Source: Macrosoma leucophasiata
Lineage: Eukaryota; Arthropoda; Insecta; Lepidoptera; Hedylidae
Direction: 5' to 3'
Length of the DNA: 64,000 bases
Assembly (NCBI GenBank): GCA_036365455.1
Contig: JAWQUS010000017.1
Location: 11,594,001-11,658,000 of the forward strand
Shown here: in pieces, positions 1 through 12,411 of the stretch
Layout: each line of letters begins with the position of its first letter
Numbering within the stretch: the stretch's first letter is position 1
Program-made: the position numbers and the translations under genes
The notes under the pieces: model-generated
What the model saw: only the letters and a program-made list of their open reading frames with translations
Database searches by the model: none
Told to the model about the DNA's origin: nothing

Positions 1-1059
1 GTAATAACGCGTTTTCATTATATAGCTCTGGTCCCATTGACTGATGCACTAGCATTCTGACAGTCAATTCAAGATACACGACAGGAGTACAGGCAATGGA
101 GAAGATTTGTTAGGCGCGGCCGATTCTTTCGGCGCATATATACGTTCGGCTTGGATAACTGTGCGTTCACCTTTAGCCACACTTAGTGCTGGGGTTAATC
201 AAGCAGAAACTGATGCAATAATCTATAATAAGGAAACAAACACTAATTTATACCGTATCCTACGCGGCGCCGATATTTCACGGGAAGTTGATGACTGTTT
301 TATTGATGTGCACAGATAAGTGGAATTATTATTTTTTTGCAGTTAGCTCCTAATATGAGTAATGGAGAGACTAACATTCAATAGCTAGTTCTTTGACATA
401 AAACGTTTTATTTTATATACCTGGGTAAGTATGTTATGCCCTATGTAGGACATATCTGTAAATTATCAGTAATACCCGCAATTCAATTTGTCATTTTATA
501 TTTTCTTATCTGTGTCAAAAATGAAGATATTTATTTTATTGTGTCAACAGACTCAGCAGATTTTAGTAGTCAGCGACTGTTTCTCAAAACTACGAGTAAT
601 AGAAATAGTACCTACACGGTAGGTACTCCGTTATCATTAAAGTATTATGTCATGTATCACATCATTGTTTTATCTGAAAAAATCTGACATATGAGCATAA
701 ATCATAGTCTCAGTTAAACTTATCTTTCTAGGGTTATCTATAAAAATCGGAACACATAAAATATTATTTACCGTTTTACCTACAGTGTGTCACTTTACCG
801 TCTTTCTTCTTTCCTTTTCGGGGCAAGATAAAACACGTTAAAGAAGCGTTAATTTACTTTACGTCAAGGAAAAACATCAAATTACCTCATACGTTAATCG
901 TGAAAAAACTTTGTGATAACTATTTATCAATTATTGAAATTCATGTAGGTACGACTCATCAAATTCCAAAAAACCCTTGAACAGTTTTAATTGATCAATG
1001 CGATATGACACGCCTAATTATTAAATTGTTTAATTTATTTTTGGCTGCAACAATCCCTA
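1..1059. other. AT-rich stretch, no gene recognised
   Basis: Only short open frames (70-83 codons) without recognisable domains, splice context or repeats. I see no supportable gene or RNA here. Confidence 0.4.
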
Positions 1060-1212
1060 CTGATATTATAAATGCGAAAGTAACTCTGTCTGTCTGTTAC
1101 CTTTTCACGTCCAAACGACTGAACCGATTTTAATGAAATTTGGTACAGATCTAGAGCTGACTTTGAGAAAGAACATAGGCTACTTAGTTATTTATAAAAC
1201 GACAACAGCTAG
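1060..1212 (+). mobile_element. Short non-autonomous Helitron (subtype 2)
   Basis: A short repeat reading from TGATATTATAAATGCGAAAG through a CTGTCTGTCTGTTACC block and ending CAACAGCTAG followed by T. A second copy with the same interior and end lies at about 49430-49591. The CTAG terminus followed by T is the hallmark of the Helitron 3' end. There is no coding capacity. The start is approximate because the 5' terminus is not a clean A|TC junction. Confidence 0.65.
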
Positions 1213-1944
1213 TAAACTATATTTTATTTTTATTATGTGTTTACGTCCATGTGTGCTATACGTGTATGTATTTATACAAATTACGCATAATAATACCAAG
1301 CGTCGCGGTCGCCCGGTGTAAATATAGCAATGCGCATTTTACAAATTTACAGAAATGCGACACTAAGATAGCTATTATTCAATTCTGCTGTCATATAGGT
1401 ATCACGTTTTAATTTTTAAATGCCACGATTACGTATGTTTACTAACAGAGGAGTAGCGACAAGGCATCGTGAATGAACGTACAAAAGTGAGTTGTTTTGA
1501 AGTTGGTTAAGAAAATTGGAGAAAATTGACTATCCTTCTCCCCTTATCTTGGAATTACATAAACTGGGGTAACGATATAAATAAAACCGCTAGCGAAAAA
1601 TTGTTCTTAGTTTTATATGTTACAGGAAAATTATGTAAATTATAAAAAGTATTCAGCATTTATTTAAGATAACATAGGCAATCTCTCAGTTCTACGGGTC
1701 TTTGTGCAGAGTCAGACTTGCAGTTGGCCACTTTTGTTATGAATGTGCCAAACAAGCATAAAGTCAGACCTTATACAGGCTGAAATTTTAATTTCCCGCG
1801 GCAAAACGATTTGCCTTGTATTATCCTAACACAGATTGTGTTTAACTCTCGAGAAGAAACTAAAACATTTTATTTTGTTTAAAAACAAAAATGAGTAATA
1901 CAAAATTTAAAAAATTAGAAAATTACAATTCACTAAACGTAATG

Positions 1945-2311
1945 TAGCGTAGCGCGTATGGCTCCGCGGCTGGTGTAGATCATAAGCGTAGATCTACTTG
2001 GTTAAGCACTACGGGCGCGGTCGGCTAGTGTGATGGGTGACTGCTAGTGGCAAATTAGATGCGCTTTTACGTGCTTCGGAGGGTCACGTTAAGCCGTCGG
2101 TCCCGGTTGCTATCGATAGATAGCAGTCGCTAAACCTTGTCGGAGGCTTTATGGACGGTTTGAAAATATTCAACAGCGGGTTGGCCACTAACCCACCCAC
2201 CTCCACTAATCATTGGAGCAGCGTGGTGGAGTAAGCTCCCGGCCTCCCCAAAAAGGGGAGAGTTATGCCCAGCAGTGGGACGTATAATGGGTTGCCATTA
2301 TTATTATTTAT
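1945..2311 (+). repeat. Non-LTR retrotransposon 3' remnant (family C)
   Basis: The sequence contains the widespread lepidopteran LINE tail GGAGCAGCGTGGTGGAGTA followed by a GCCCAGCAGTGGGACGTATA segment and a short ATT-type microsatellite tail at about 2300. The upstream part (from TAGCGTAGCGCGTATGGC) recurs inverted at 20053-20235, and shorter inverted pieces occur at 47615-47680 and 52555-52610. No reverse transcriptase frame is retained. The clade assignment (RTE/CR1-like) is inference from familiarity. Confidence 0.55.
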
Positions 2312-2403
2312 AATGTTGTTCTAGTTGGGACTAGTGCACTAACAAAATAGTCCGCAGCCGACAAAAAAAAAAAAAAAAACTGAACATTCATTAGTGTTCA
2401 AAT

Positions 2404-2501
2404 CGAAATAAACCCATACGATATCTCTTCATTGATAATATGATAATATGATAATCATTCTAACCCGTATCAATGAAGGAGTATCGTATGGGTTTATTTC
2501 G
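2404..2501. repeat. Hairpin / small foldback element
   Basis: Inverted arms of about 32 bp: CGAAATAAACCCATACGATA at 2404 is mirrored by a complementary arm ending at 2501. The separating region is AT-rich with a repeated GATAATAT word. A poly-A run precedes it at 2362-2379. This is probably a tiny MITE. Confidence 0.6.
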
Positions 2502-3101
2502 GCAAAACTATTAAGAAATAATATTACACTTAACAATAATATTATATAGATAGTCGATCTAGTACAGTCGGTACTACAAGACAAAATTTCTTAAACTATC
2601 ACTACAACTTCACCTTGTATATGACGTTATATTATTAAAACACCATTTATTCGTAATGTTTACTAACAGTGGAGTAGCGCCGGGGCATTGTGAATGCACT
2701 GAACTGTAGAAAGTGTGCAGCGAGACAACTTTCGCGACCAAATTCAAGAGAAAGTAGTTCGGGGCGCCGTGCGCATACATTATATCACTTTGCCGCCGGA
2801 TCACTTATCCGCCAACACTGGGATTATATCACAGTGGTTCACAAACAACACTATACCTTAATCGTTGCATTTCCATATGCATGTAGGTATATTTTTCTGG
2901 GTCAATTAATACTGGTCGTTTTGTGGTCACGGAGTTCGAAATACTAGCATCGCAATAGGTAGGTACCTACCTCTTAATATTTTTTTTCAAAGCTTCGATT
3001 TTTACAACAGTGTATTCGCCTATTCAATGCAACTAGGTATGTATTTTTCTTGTAATTTTGAGCAAATTTTACTGTATGGCTATTATACTAAGGGACCATC
3101 A

Positions 3102-3215
3102 CAGACCGCACTACGACTTTACTTTGAGCAAAGTATGCTTAGAACTGTCAGAAATGTATGGGTTTTGACAGTTCGAAGCGTACTTTGCTCGAAAGTAAAG
3201 TCGTAGTGCGGTCTG
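3102..3215. repeat. Near-perfect 114-bp hairpin (foldback MITE)
   Basis: The left arm (3102-3150, starting CAGACCGCACTACGACTTTA) and the right arm (3166-3215) are reverse complements with one 1-base indel and two mismatches, around a 15-base loop. No frame is conserved, so this is a DNA structure and not a gene. Confidence 0.75.
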
Positions 3216-3502
3216 CGAATCTCGCCCTAAGACAACAACAACATTGCGAGATCTTAAAATGAAATTTGGGGTATGCAGATGTCTCAAAAATATATAGTTT
3301 GTTAAATTGTAGAGTCCACCGCTACTTACTATACAAAACCACTCCAAAATAGCCTGTCTATTAGATGTGCATAACGTACTTGCTCCACGTGTAGGTACAT
3401 GCATTGTACAATGTACAACTTGACCTGTCGTCTCTTTGTCGCTAACAGCCTCTTTGGTGTTAACAAACTTTTCACAATAAATAGATATTTTTATTTAATG
3501 AT

Positions 3503-3741
3503 GGACAAACAAGCACACAGTGCATGATAAGTGAATACTATAGCCTATGAACATTAACACAAAAACCGGAGGTCAAAATGCAGTTATGCGTTGCCACCCC
3601 TAAGGTCATAGTTGTTTTGTTTCTGTGACAGTTATTACAAATAACCGGTACAGAATAGTGACCACTAACATTACAGACGACGAATACCTAGATTAGTTAT
3701 TGAGCGTAAGCACGAGCTCCGTCATTGCAACTCTACCACCA
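3503..3741 (-). repeat. SINE-like family A copy, degraded
   Basis: Read on the minus strand this aligns by eye to family A: the head GTGGTAGAG..GACGGAGCTCG is recognisable as its complement near 3710-3741, and the tail GAGGTCAAAATGCA... is at 3570-3600. It is much more diverged than the neighbouring copy at 3788-4056. Confidence 0.5.
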
Positions 3742-3787
3742 ATAAAATGTGGATTACCTATGTAGTCTTTGAACAAAACTTTTACAA

Positions 3788-4056
3788 TTTTTTTTATGTA
3801 ATGGACGTGGCAATCGAGCATGCAGTTCACATTGATGTTAAGTGATGACTTCAGCCTATAGACACCCAGACAAAGACCTAGGTCAAAATGTACATGCGTT
3901 ACCACTTCTGAGGCCTAAGGTGTTATGCCTAGGGCCGTACATTACCACCTGACCGGAACACGATAGTGATGAACACTACCATTTAGCGGCAAGTATCTTA
4001 GGTAATGCGGTGGTGCGTACGCCCACGAGCTCCGTCACTGGAGCTCTACCACCAGT
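3788..4056 (-). repeat. SINE-like family A copy, near full length
   Basis: On the minus strand the unit begins ACTGGTGGTAGAGCTCCAGT and ends in a short A-rich tail after CCATTACAT. About fifteen copies or fragments in this window share this order of blocks: GAGCTC pair, AGTGTTCAGCACTATCGTGT-like block, GGCCTCAGGAGTGG block, TGAACTGCATGCTTGTTTGCC block, oligo-A. The oligo-A tail suggests retroposition. I did not find a convincing pol III A/B box pair, so calling it a SINE is inference. Confidence 0.65.
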
Positions 4057-4189
4057 GAAAAAAGATAAAGAAAAGCTTTAAGTAATCTAGACAAAAACTA
4101 GTAGAGGTCTCAATAGGTACCGAGTAGTGAATTGTGAGGAGTAAGATAATTTGCTTGGATACCAGAAATGATGACATTAGGTGCCTACT

Positions 4190-4296
4190 ATATAACCGGA
4201 ACACGGTAGTGCAGAACACAGTCATTTAGCGGCAAGTGATTAAATAATGCGCAAGCGCAGCGCCCCGTGTTCCGCGATTGGATCTCTACCATCAGT
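4190..4296 (-). repeat. SINE-like family A, head fragment
   Basis: It contains the complement of the family A head (ACCGGAACACGGTAGTG, CATTTAGCGGCAAGTG, CTCTACCATCAGT) and lacks the tail half. It lies about 130 bases past another copy in the same orientation. Confidence 0.55.
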
Positions 4297-6009
4297 TAGT
4301 AATTAGGTAGTTACACATTCACCGGCTGCAGTCATCGTTTTAACGTCAACAAGGACTCTTTCATTTGTAAGGGTTAGGCACCTCGCCAGGAAAATACAAA
4401 ATACACATCTGTTCGTCTGTCACAATCAGCTTGCTTTGCAAATACTAGGCCGATTGAGTTGAAATTTGGTAGGTACACTAGTTTGGTATGTAAATCTATA
4501 ACGAAATAAAAATATAAACAAATTTTAAGGTATATACAAGAATTCAAAAAAGGCATTGTAGGTAGGTATATTGTGTAATATAAGAAATAAAAAGTCTTCT
4601 TATAGTGAAGATTTCAAAGATATTTTTTAACGTAAAAAAGTTTTGCAGATTGACCATTTTCTCCTTTTATTTACAAAACGAATAATTCTTCCATTTTAAA
4701 AGAAGTACGTAATCTCTTTAATTTACGCACAATCTTCTAAAAAAAAAATATTGAATGACAATTTTACGAAATACAAAAGGAATGAATTATATAATTAATG
4801 TGACCGACATGCACGCGTAAAATTCATATTGATAAAATAAATGGAAACTTCCATCATCTCCATTAAAAAGATCTAAACGCTGTTCTTGACACTCCTGAAG
4901 CTTAAGATTTGTCAAAAATAGTGGTTTAGTTTGTTCTTTCAATTATTCTAAAATATAACTCAAGTGCAAAACGACTGGGCCACGCTTTCATAACCGAACG
5001 TTGCGAGGCGGAACATTGAGAAGATATTAAATACACAGCTTTCGCTCTCGGCCGACTCCTGTACTACGGAAACTGCAATCGTGCGAACAAAATTAGCGTA
5101 TCCAAGTGTTAACTTCACACTGCCTATTTACGAACGTGAACAATGGAAGGTCACTATCTGCCCGGCGATACATACAAATGAAGACGATTCTGCTGCGAAG
5201 ACTGGTTTCCTTTTTAATTTGTATGTATTCGTTACGTTCTTGCATTTTTTAAAACATTTATGTGGGAATTGTCGGATGCAAGGGACGGAACGTAAGGATG
5301 AGCGAGCGAGAGATGAGATGAGTGAATGAAAGAGGGATATAATAGGAAGATGGCGGAAAGTGAAGGATGTGTTACGTGCAGCTAAAAATAAATAAGTGTT
5401 TCAAGAGTTTTCTGGCTTTTACTTCCAACACACACCACCCCACATTTATATATCGGTTTAATGTTGCATTGCCAATATAATGTTCTTTTGGTTATGCTGA
5501 AAACACGTGTAACAAGATTACTTTAGTTGTAATCATAAAAAATAGCCTTGTGAGCATAGTGAGTGGACTATCACGCGAGAGATCTTATATTTTTTAAAAT
5601 ATCACCAAATATACAGCCAGAGAACTCAAATATAGTTATGAGAACTCTCCGGTCTTCCAAAATCAATGAAATCTAGCTTTTATTACCGTTAGTTGTGTAC
5701 AATGGACTTTCATGCTTTTCCCTGATACTATTGTACTGTCACCCACTAACGCGAATTGCATGCACGATAGCAGTACAATACTTTAAGCTAGTTACTCACT
5801 GGCAGCAAAGATTCAGCGGGGTCAACACCTCATTGCCTAATCTATCTGTCGCAAAATGATTATTTTCAGCACTACAATTTTCCGGGTAGATGGTGATGTG
5901 CGCTTTCGTTATATTTGGTAGACAGTTAAAATGCAAAGTTGGTTTCAGAATTACATTGAGTCCTGTAGTTCAATGTAATTCTGAATCTGTGGCATAAATC
6001 CACTTATAA
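4297..6009. other. Unassigned AT-rich interval with repeat fragments
   Basis: At 4370-4490 there is a fragment of the GGTTCCGTA-type repeat (family F; CTGTTCGTCTGTCACAATC and GGCCGATTGAGTTGAAATTT words). At 5806-5905 there is a weak family A fragment. The remainder has no recognisable coding or structural signal. A stretch at 5041-5330 is less AT-rich and open for 82 codons but matches nothing I know. Confidence 0.4.
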
Positions 6010-6010
6010 A

Positions 6011-6228
6011 TCTATACTAATATTATAAAGCAAACAAACTCGAGTTTGTTTGTTTGTTTGATGCTTGAACGCGCTAATCTCAGGAACTACTAGTCCGATT
6101 TGAAAAATTCTTTCAGTGTTAGATAGCCCATTTATCGAGGAAGGCTTTAGGCTATATAACATCACGCTAATATGAATAGGAGAGGGTAGACAACATTGCA
6201 ACCGCGCGAAGCCGGGGCGGGCCGCTAG
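6011..6228 (+). mobile_element. Short non-autonomous Helitron (Lep1-like)
   Basis: It begins TCTATACTAATATTATAAAG immediately after an A and ends GCGGGCCGCTAG immediately before a T, which is the expected A|TC...CTAG|T arrangement. The interior words GGAACTACTAGTCCGATTTG and GATAGCCCATTTATCGAGG are those of the abundant lepidopteran Helitron I know as Lep1. It has no coding capacity. Related copies are at 16963-18415 (interrupted) and 22221-22405 (minus). Confidence 0.85.
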
Positions 6229-8526
6229 TCAGAGATAAAGGTGTGAAATCCTTTGTGGATTGGAATTCACAGACGCGTACTTTTAGTTAATAGTATTTAG
6301 TTTTATTTGTTAAGAATCTAGTTTTATTGCTGTAAATTTCATTCATTTAATTAAATCCCTGTATTATTTTTATCTCTGGTTTCTTTTTCATGCAACATAA
6401 TAATTCAGCATGAATTCTTTTGTACTTCAAGCTTTACAGAAAATATTAATAAACTAAGCATCCTATTTTCAAAATACAGATTTCCTTTCATGTCGAGTCA
6501 CGACTATGTATTATCATTTTAAACGTTCACCAAGGTATCGCTAAACTTCAACATTTTGGGGACACTTTTTATGACTAATTACTTCTTACCAACAACTTAT
6601 TCATTGGCACGAAGTAATCAATTACAACTGCATAATTAATAGCTCTTTACTACTGACAGACAATTTAGATTAACTATGTACTATATTTCAAACTAACCGT
6701 CGTAAACTAATTCATTCACTTTAATGTCTTTTATCTGTATATGTGTCTAACACGGTGCACCTCTATTATGTTCGCTTCTTCCGTAAGTGACACACATCTT
6801 AGTTTGCCAATGTACAGTAAGCTCGGCAGCTTACGCATACTTTCACCGTAATTTCACAATCGGCACGCTAGTTGAATAGGTCATAACATAAAATAAGCGA
6901 ATCAACGTTACTTAAGCCCAGATTACACAGGGTTGCCAACTTATGTAACAAAGTGTATTCAGGAGTGAGAAATGACATAAGTACCTATTTGAACATTTTG
7001 AGCAGTAGGTAATTTTTGTAAACAGTGTAGAAAAGGCTGGGAAGGTGAGATATTTGGCAGTCCATACTCTCTGCCGACCCCGTAAAAGACACGTATAAGT
7101 ACAGACATAATATATTTTATTTTTAAAAGTTTTATATAGGTATTTATCACAAAGTCACGCACTGCTCGAGGAAGAGAACCTTTTCTGTGGTAATGAAATA
7201 AGACAGTATTTTGCCACGCTTAGTTTTTGATAAACAGTATTGATGAACTAAAAACAGTACAATAAATACTGTTCTAAAAGTAAGGTTGACAACCCTACGC
7301 TGCTAAGAAAAAGTTCACAGCTATCTCTATTTCAATTGAATGTAATAGAAGAGATTTCTTATATTAAGTACTCGGTACTACGTATTATTTGATCGCGCTG
7401 TGTGCGGTGAAGCGTGAGACAGATAATTATTTAAATTTATAAAATATCTTTTTTATGGTAAGTAACAGTAATTTTTTAATACGTTTTCAGATTTGCGTCG
7501 GCGGATTTCTAATCCAGTGGTTCTAAATCGGTTACACGAAACACAATACCAATCTCTTTTACTGTATGGAACCCTATTTTTGACATGATCTCTTACTGTA
7601 TGTGAATTAAATGCCTAATTATAGCTAAAACGCAGAACTGTAGTGATTTTTTACTGAACCCTCAGTTTTCACGGATCCGACTTTTTGAATCCATGTAGGT
7701 GTAACTCAGTCGACATTTGATGAGCATTTTAAAGCACTTTACTGTTTACTGATTTAAAGTAATGTGATGATTTTATCACATTACTTTAAATCATAAATGT
7801 AGAGCTTAGTGTCTTTCAAATTAACCGAGTTACATATAATATAACGCTCTATAACGCTCTCAGTAGGAACACTTTAGCTATCCTTTTGAAGATAGATAGT
7901 CGGTGAAAATGATTTTGCCTTTGTCAATGGTCAATCGATGTACTTATAACATTGTTATTATTGTTGTATCGTTGTTATATTCAATTCACTGTTTCTTCAC
8001 TTTGTCGGTAGCATGTGTGCATGCACTAGTCCGAATGTATCCACTATATGAAGTAATATCGACGTTATCCACGAATATGAAGTAATATCAACGTAACGTG
8101 TGTGAGAAGTGTGAATTCCTATTATTTTTCGCGTTATCGAGTTATTAAATATTTATTTTAATTATTTGAAAACAATAAAAAAACATTTATTAAAGTTTAA
8201 CTCTGACGAAGACCGAAGGAAGAATATAGGTACGAGGGCGCGGGTAAACAATTCTACTTTGTATCAGTTAAAAAAGAGTATTCCAAAATTAAGTGAGGTC
8301 AATTTTATTGTACTTAATAACAATATATAGGCAACATGGCAGTTGTATCGTTGACCTTAGCGTCTCAGTCATCGCTGATCTCATAATGACGTGTAGGTAG
8401 TATTTACCGCCCTATAGAGACACGACAAAGAAAAAAACATTCAGACGAATTTTAACAGGGTCATTTCAAAAATAAGTGCATTCGATAAGAGATGTAATAA
8501 GATTAGTACGTATGTGTAAATACTAG
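6229..8526. other. Intergenic AT-rich interval
   Basis: No gene recognised. Contents are a family B remnant at about 7025-7090 (ACTCTCTGCCGACCCCGTAA) and a short hairpin at 7751-7792 with 17-bp perfect arms (GATTTAAAGTAATGTGA). The interval is otherwise unremarkable. Confidence 0.4.
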
Positions 8527-8970
8527 AGATGCCACAAATATTCGGAAACTATTCGGTGTTCTGCTTATTCGGTATTCGGCCGAATACTTTATTCTTTTCG
8601 GCTAATACCGAATATTAAAAAAAGTTATCTATCGTTTGTATTTATATTCTAACAAAGTGGAAAAGATTCGCCATTTGGTACATTTTAACTCATCACAACT
8701 CATTTCATGAAGCTTTTGTTAAGCAAACACTGTTATTTGGTGATATAAGTGTAAGTATGGACTATGAATTACAAAATATGACGTAAAAATGAACAAATAA
8801 TGCGTGTCACGGCACGATCTACTCGCAAATACGACCACTTCGCCGTTCCAATCCTAATCGCAATGAGAAGTCGCATACGAAATGCACAAATCCTTGCCGA
8901 ATATTCGGCGCTTCGGCCAAGAGGGTAGCCGAATATTTGGTATTCGGCCAAATTACTATTTGTGGCATCT
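8527..8970. mobile_element. TIR element rich in ATTCGGC words
   Basis: Perfect 14-bp terminal inverted repeats AGATGCCACAAATA (8527-8540) and TATTTGTGGCATCT (8957-8970) bound a 444-bp unit. Both sub-terminal regions are dense in TATTCGG/CCGAATA words. No transposase frame is present. A clear target-site duplication was not found, so the superfamily is unassigned. Two other elements in the window have related GATGCC/GATGGC ends (37112-37525 and 56907-57357). Confidence 0.7.
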
Positions 8971-9097
8971 TTAATAAATACTGCGAGTTTCTATATGGCT
9001 CCGTTTCTCACGGCATACGTTCGTCTTCTTTCTGCATTATCAGTCGACAAATAGACTATTGGCGATTAAATATTATTGACTATGTTTAGTTCTGAAG

Positions 9098-9290
9098 CGC
9101 CAGTTGGTCCAGCAGTGTGTGACGACCGCTTCAACTGAGGCTCAGAGGTTCGATCCTGTACCGGGACTAATACTTGTAATGTTTGTGTTGCCTAAAGATA
9201 TTTGTTTCAATTGGATTTGGGCGATTGTGTAGTTATGCGTTATATGTGAATAAAGCTATTCTCAACATTTAAGATTGATTAATAAAGAAG
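9098..9290 (+). repeat. tRNA-like SINE (family H)
   Basis: A tRNA-like head with an A-box-like GTTGGTCCAGCAGTG near 9103 and a B-box-like GAGGTTCGATCCTG near 9147 is followed by a non-tRNA body (ACTAATACTTGTAATG). The same head and body recur at 38980-39210 and 62548-62730. Box spacing and sequence support a pol III-derived SINE. The end is approximate. Confidence 0.6.
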
Positions 9291-9591
9291 AACCTTGGAG
9301 GTGCGCAAGGATTGCATATTTAGCACCCAACATCAATACTCTCTGTTCTATGCCAGATACGTAAGTGTTGATTTAGTGTACTGCATAAGGTTCCTATGTG
9401 GCTCACATGGGCACCATGTGCAGTCGTAATTAATGCTTTATTTGATTAGACTACTGAATAAGCGGAGAATTCCCTCACTGAGCTTAATAAGGGCATAAAT
9501 ATATATAGATGACGTCGCTCCCAACAACCGAAAATAAAAATAAAAAAGCTCTGTGTGCCAGTGTCAGTCGTATTACTAAGCTAGCCAAGTT

Positions 9592-10345
9592 TTAGGGTTC
9601 TGCACCTCAAAAGAATAATACCAAACCCTTATTGGAACAGTCGTGCGGCTGCCTGTGTGTCTGTCCGTCAGACACTGCCGTCTGTCATTTTATTCAGAAG
9701 TATTGGGCCGGTTGAGTTGATACGGACACATAATATGTACTCTCAGAATATGTAATTGAAATTAATTTTAAACACGAAGGCTACATTTGGTGATTAAAAA
9801 GAAATTTTAAATTTAATAATAGGTACATATCATTCAAAAGTATGTGACAAAGAAATATCAGTCCTTGTCCACATTTTAGTTTTTTAAAGAGTTACCAACA
9901 GAGTAAACGTGTTTTTAAATTAGGTTTGTACAAATATATTAAAATTTATTTTACTAGATCAGTAAGGTGTTGTAATAAAACTTACTTTAGTGTATAAATT
10001 CCCTTTTTTTTTCTATTATTAGTGCGATTTTCTCTACAAAAAGAATAATGAGAATGATAACAGTTTTAAAAAGATTTTATGTTGTTTATAAGTTCTTACA
10101 CACAAGGATTTTTGTAATTCTTGAAACCATTAAATTTACGCGAAAATTTACAAATGTATGTATGTATGTTTTTGTTTCCTTTTACGTCGGAAACTGCTGT
10201 CTAAAATTATGAACAAAATACGGAAAATAGGACCTATAGATTACAGGAAAACCTATATGAAGTCTATAACATGATACAGATATCACTATTTTTTTTAAAA
10301 CCCTGTGCACACGAATCCGTTTCGCACTTGGCTGGTTTTTTCTAT
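9592..10345. repeat. Family F interspersed repeat (GGGTTCCGTA type)
   Basis: It opens with AGGGTTCTGCACCTCAAAAG and CTGTGTGTCTGTCCGTC, and closes near 10340 with CACACGAATCCGTTTCGCAC and CTTGGCTGG. These are the two outer blocks of an abundant lepidopteran interspersed repeat. Other copies are at 11322-11965, 20482-20982, 59505-59580 and 63598-63650. The ends behave like inverted repeats. There is no coding frame. Confidence 0.5.
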
Positions 10346-11321
10346 TTTAGTAGTTATTGAAACTTGTTACTACCGCACCGTGCCGTCGTCGTGACCGATA
10401 ATGACATAAACGTGACAGATATTTAACCAACATGCTCAAGTTTCATAACTAGTCGGACAGAGTAATTGTTCATGTTATTTAAGATTCTTACCTATTTCTA
10501 TAGTTTAAATAATTTGCAAACGACAAACAGTTTTAAACGATGAAGTAGGTAATTCGACTGAGCTTGTTTTCATTTATTTATAAAATCTTTATACACATTC
10601 TTCTATTGGTACTAATTAATATTCTAAAGAGAGAACATTTGTATTTCTGTATAATATATATATTTGTTAACGTTTGTACTTCTGCATATTTGTTTCAAGA
10701 ACCGATTTTAATGTTTTTTTTCACCAGTAAGATGGTACGATTGCTACGTTATCACTGTGTGAGATATAGGTTTATGGATAGATAGGTTATCTAATAAATT
10801 ATATTCGAGATTTATTACGGATCCGTAGAAAAACTCCAATTACCTACGTAGAAATTAAAGCAAAGCCTAAAAAAAAAATAATTTAGTAAAAAAAATAGCA
10901 AAATTGCTTACATTGTTTACTTACCTACACTGCTAAAACCGTAAGCGGTAGTTGGTACATACACAAGAACAATGTGGGGAGAGTTTTATTTTTTAAATAA
11001 TAATATGTCTAAATAAAAGCACAGTATATTGTGATAAAAGTCCGCGTCAGCTATATGTCTATCTTTTATAAAGAAAACCATAGAATCTGAGTTTTCATTG
11101 CTCATTTTACCTGTTATGAAGTAATTTATTGTTTTCAAAATAAATACCTAATTTCTTATATTGTCAATGATATTTAAAGCAGCTTAAATTTATATTTCAC
11201 ACAAAGTAATTTGAATCAATAGTTCAATAGTTACGCCAATAAGACAAATGCATTTCGAGTGGTCCCAGTCTCTCCGAGAAACAATGCGCGACTCCACTGA
11301 ATGAGCTTAGTCAAAAAAAAA
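10346..11321. other. AT-rich interval, nothing recognised
   Basis: No recognisable gene, RNA or repeat. The 73-codon frame at 10564-10785 is low-complexity, hydrophobic and AT-rich, and does not look like a protein gene. Confidence 0.4.
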
Positions 11322-11965
11322 AACCAGTCAAGTGCGTGTCGCACATGGCCACGCGCAGTGTAGGGTTCCGTAGTTTTTAGGTTTGAATATCTTATGAAAA
11401 ATAAAAAAAATATTTTCTATGGAGTTTAAAAAAAATCGAGTAAAAATTACATTTAGCTATTACTCGCAAACTTGTAAAGCCAACATAAGTGTGATAGTTT
11501 TCCTTTTAATTTCGTTATATGTAGCTACTATTGCCGTAACGTTTGAATTTCTAACAACAACCGTTTAGTTGGTAAGGGGGGGGACACTTGACTCTAACGA
11601 AAATTGGCACTTTAAAGCTTAATAAGTCACGAACAGTTACCTAAATCGAAAAATGATATTAGCACATCCCTAACATTTTTGAAAGACCTATCCAACAATA
11701 TATAGAAAACGAAAAATAAAATAAAATCCGTGCGTTACATGTAGGGGAGGAACCCTAAATAAGGTTTTTTTCATGTTTTTATTCTACCACTTTATCGGCG
11801 TGATTATGGTGTATACTAGTGCCAAATTTCAAGTCTCTAGTAACTACTACGTAATAGTTTTTGCGCTAAACCGCGGACGGACGGACGGACAGACAGACAG
11901 ACAGACAGACGGACGGACATGGCGAAACTATAAGGATTCGTTGTTTACTACGGAACCCTAAAAAC
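11322..11965. mobile_element. Family F repeat with inverted ends and GACA/GGAC microsatellite
   Basis: TAGGGTTCCGTAG (11361-11373) is matched by its exact complement CTACGGAACCCTA (11948-11960), preceded on the left by the family word CCAGTCAAGTGCGTGTCGCA. Just inside the right end is a GGAC/GACA microsatellite (about 11876-11921). No transposase was found. The inverted ends suggest a DNA-type non-autonomous element, but no target duplication is evident. Confidence 0.6.
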
Positions 11966-12411
11966 ACCCTATATTGCATTTATTCGAATAATGCCAGTAT
12001 TATTATAAATAGCTTCAGAATGATACCATATTAGTAAGTAGTAGTAGTATCTAACAAATAAAGACTGAAACTCGTGCTCGCCTTGGTAGTGAAACCATTC
12101 ATCTAATAAAATATTATTTCAGATGTTAGCACGCGCACCAGCAGACATATTGCGTAACTAGGTTATATAACAATTATCGCGCAACTAGGAAATATTGGAA
12201 AAACTTCCAGGGCAAATAAGTTAGGGCAATGGATACAATCGCGCGGGCAAAAAAGCAATATTTACAATACGATTAAATTAACAGGTCCATTGAATATTTG
12301 CGCCGCTGATACTTAACACGTTTAATTGCGTAAAACAGTAGTTACACTGCTCTACTACACTATTTCTTGTATTTATGACACTTTAGGCGACAAACGTAAT
12401 CATGTTATTTT

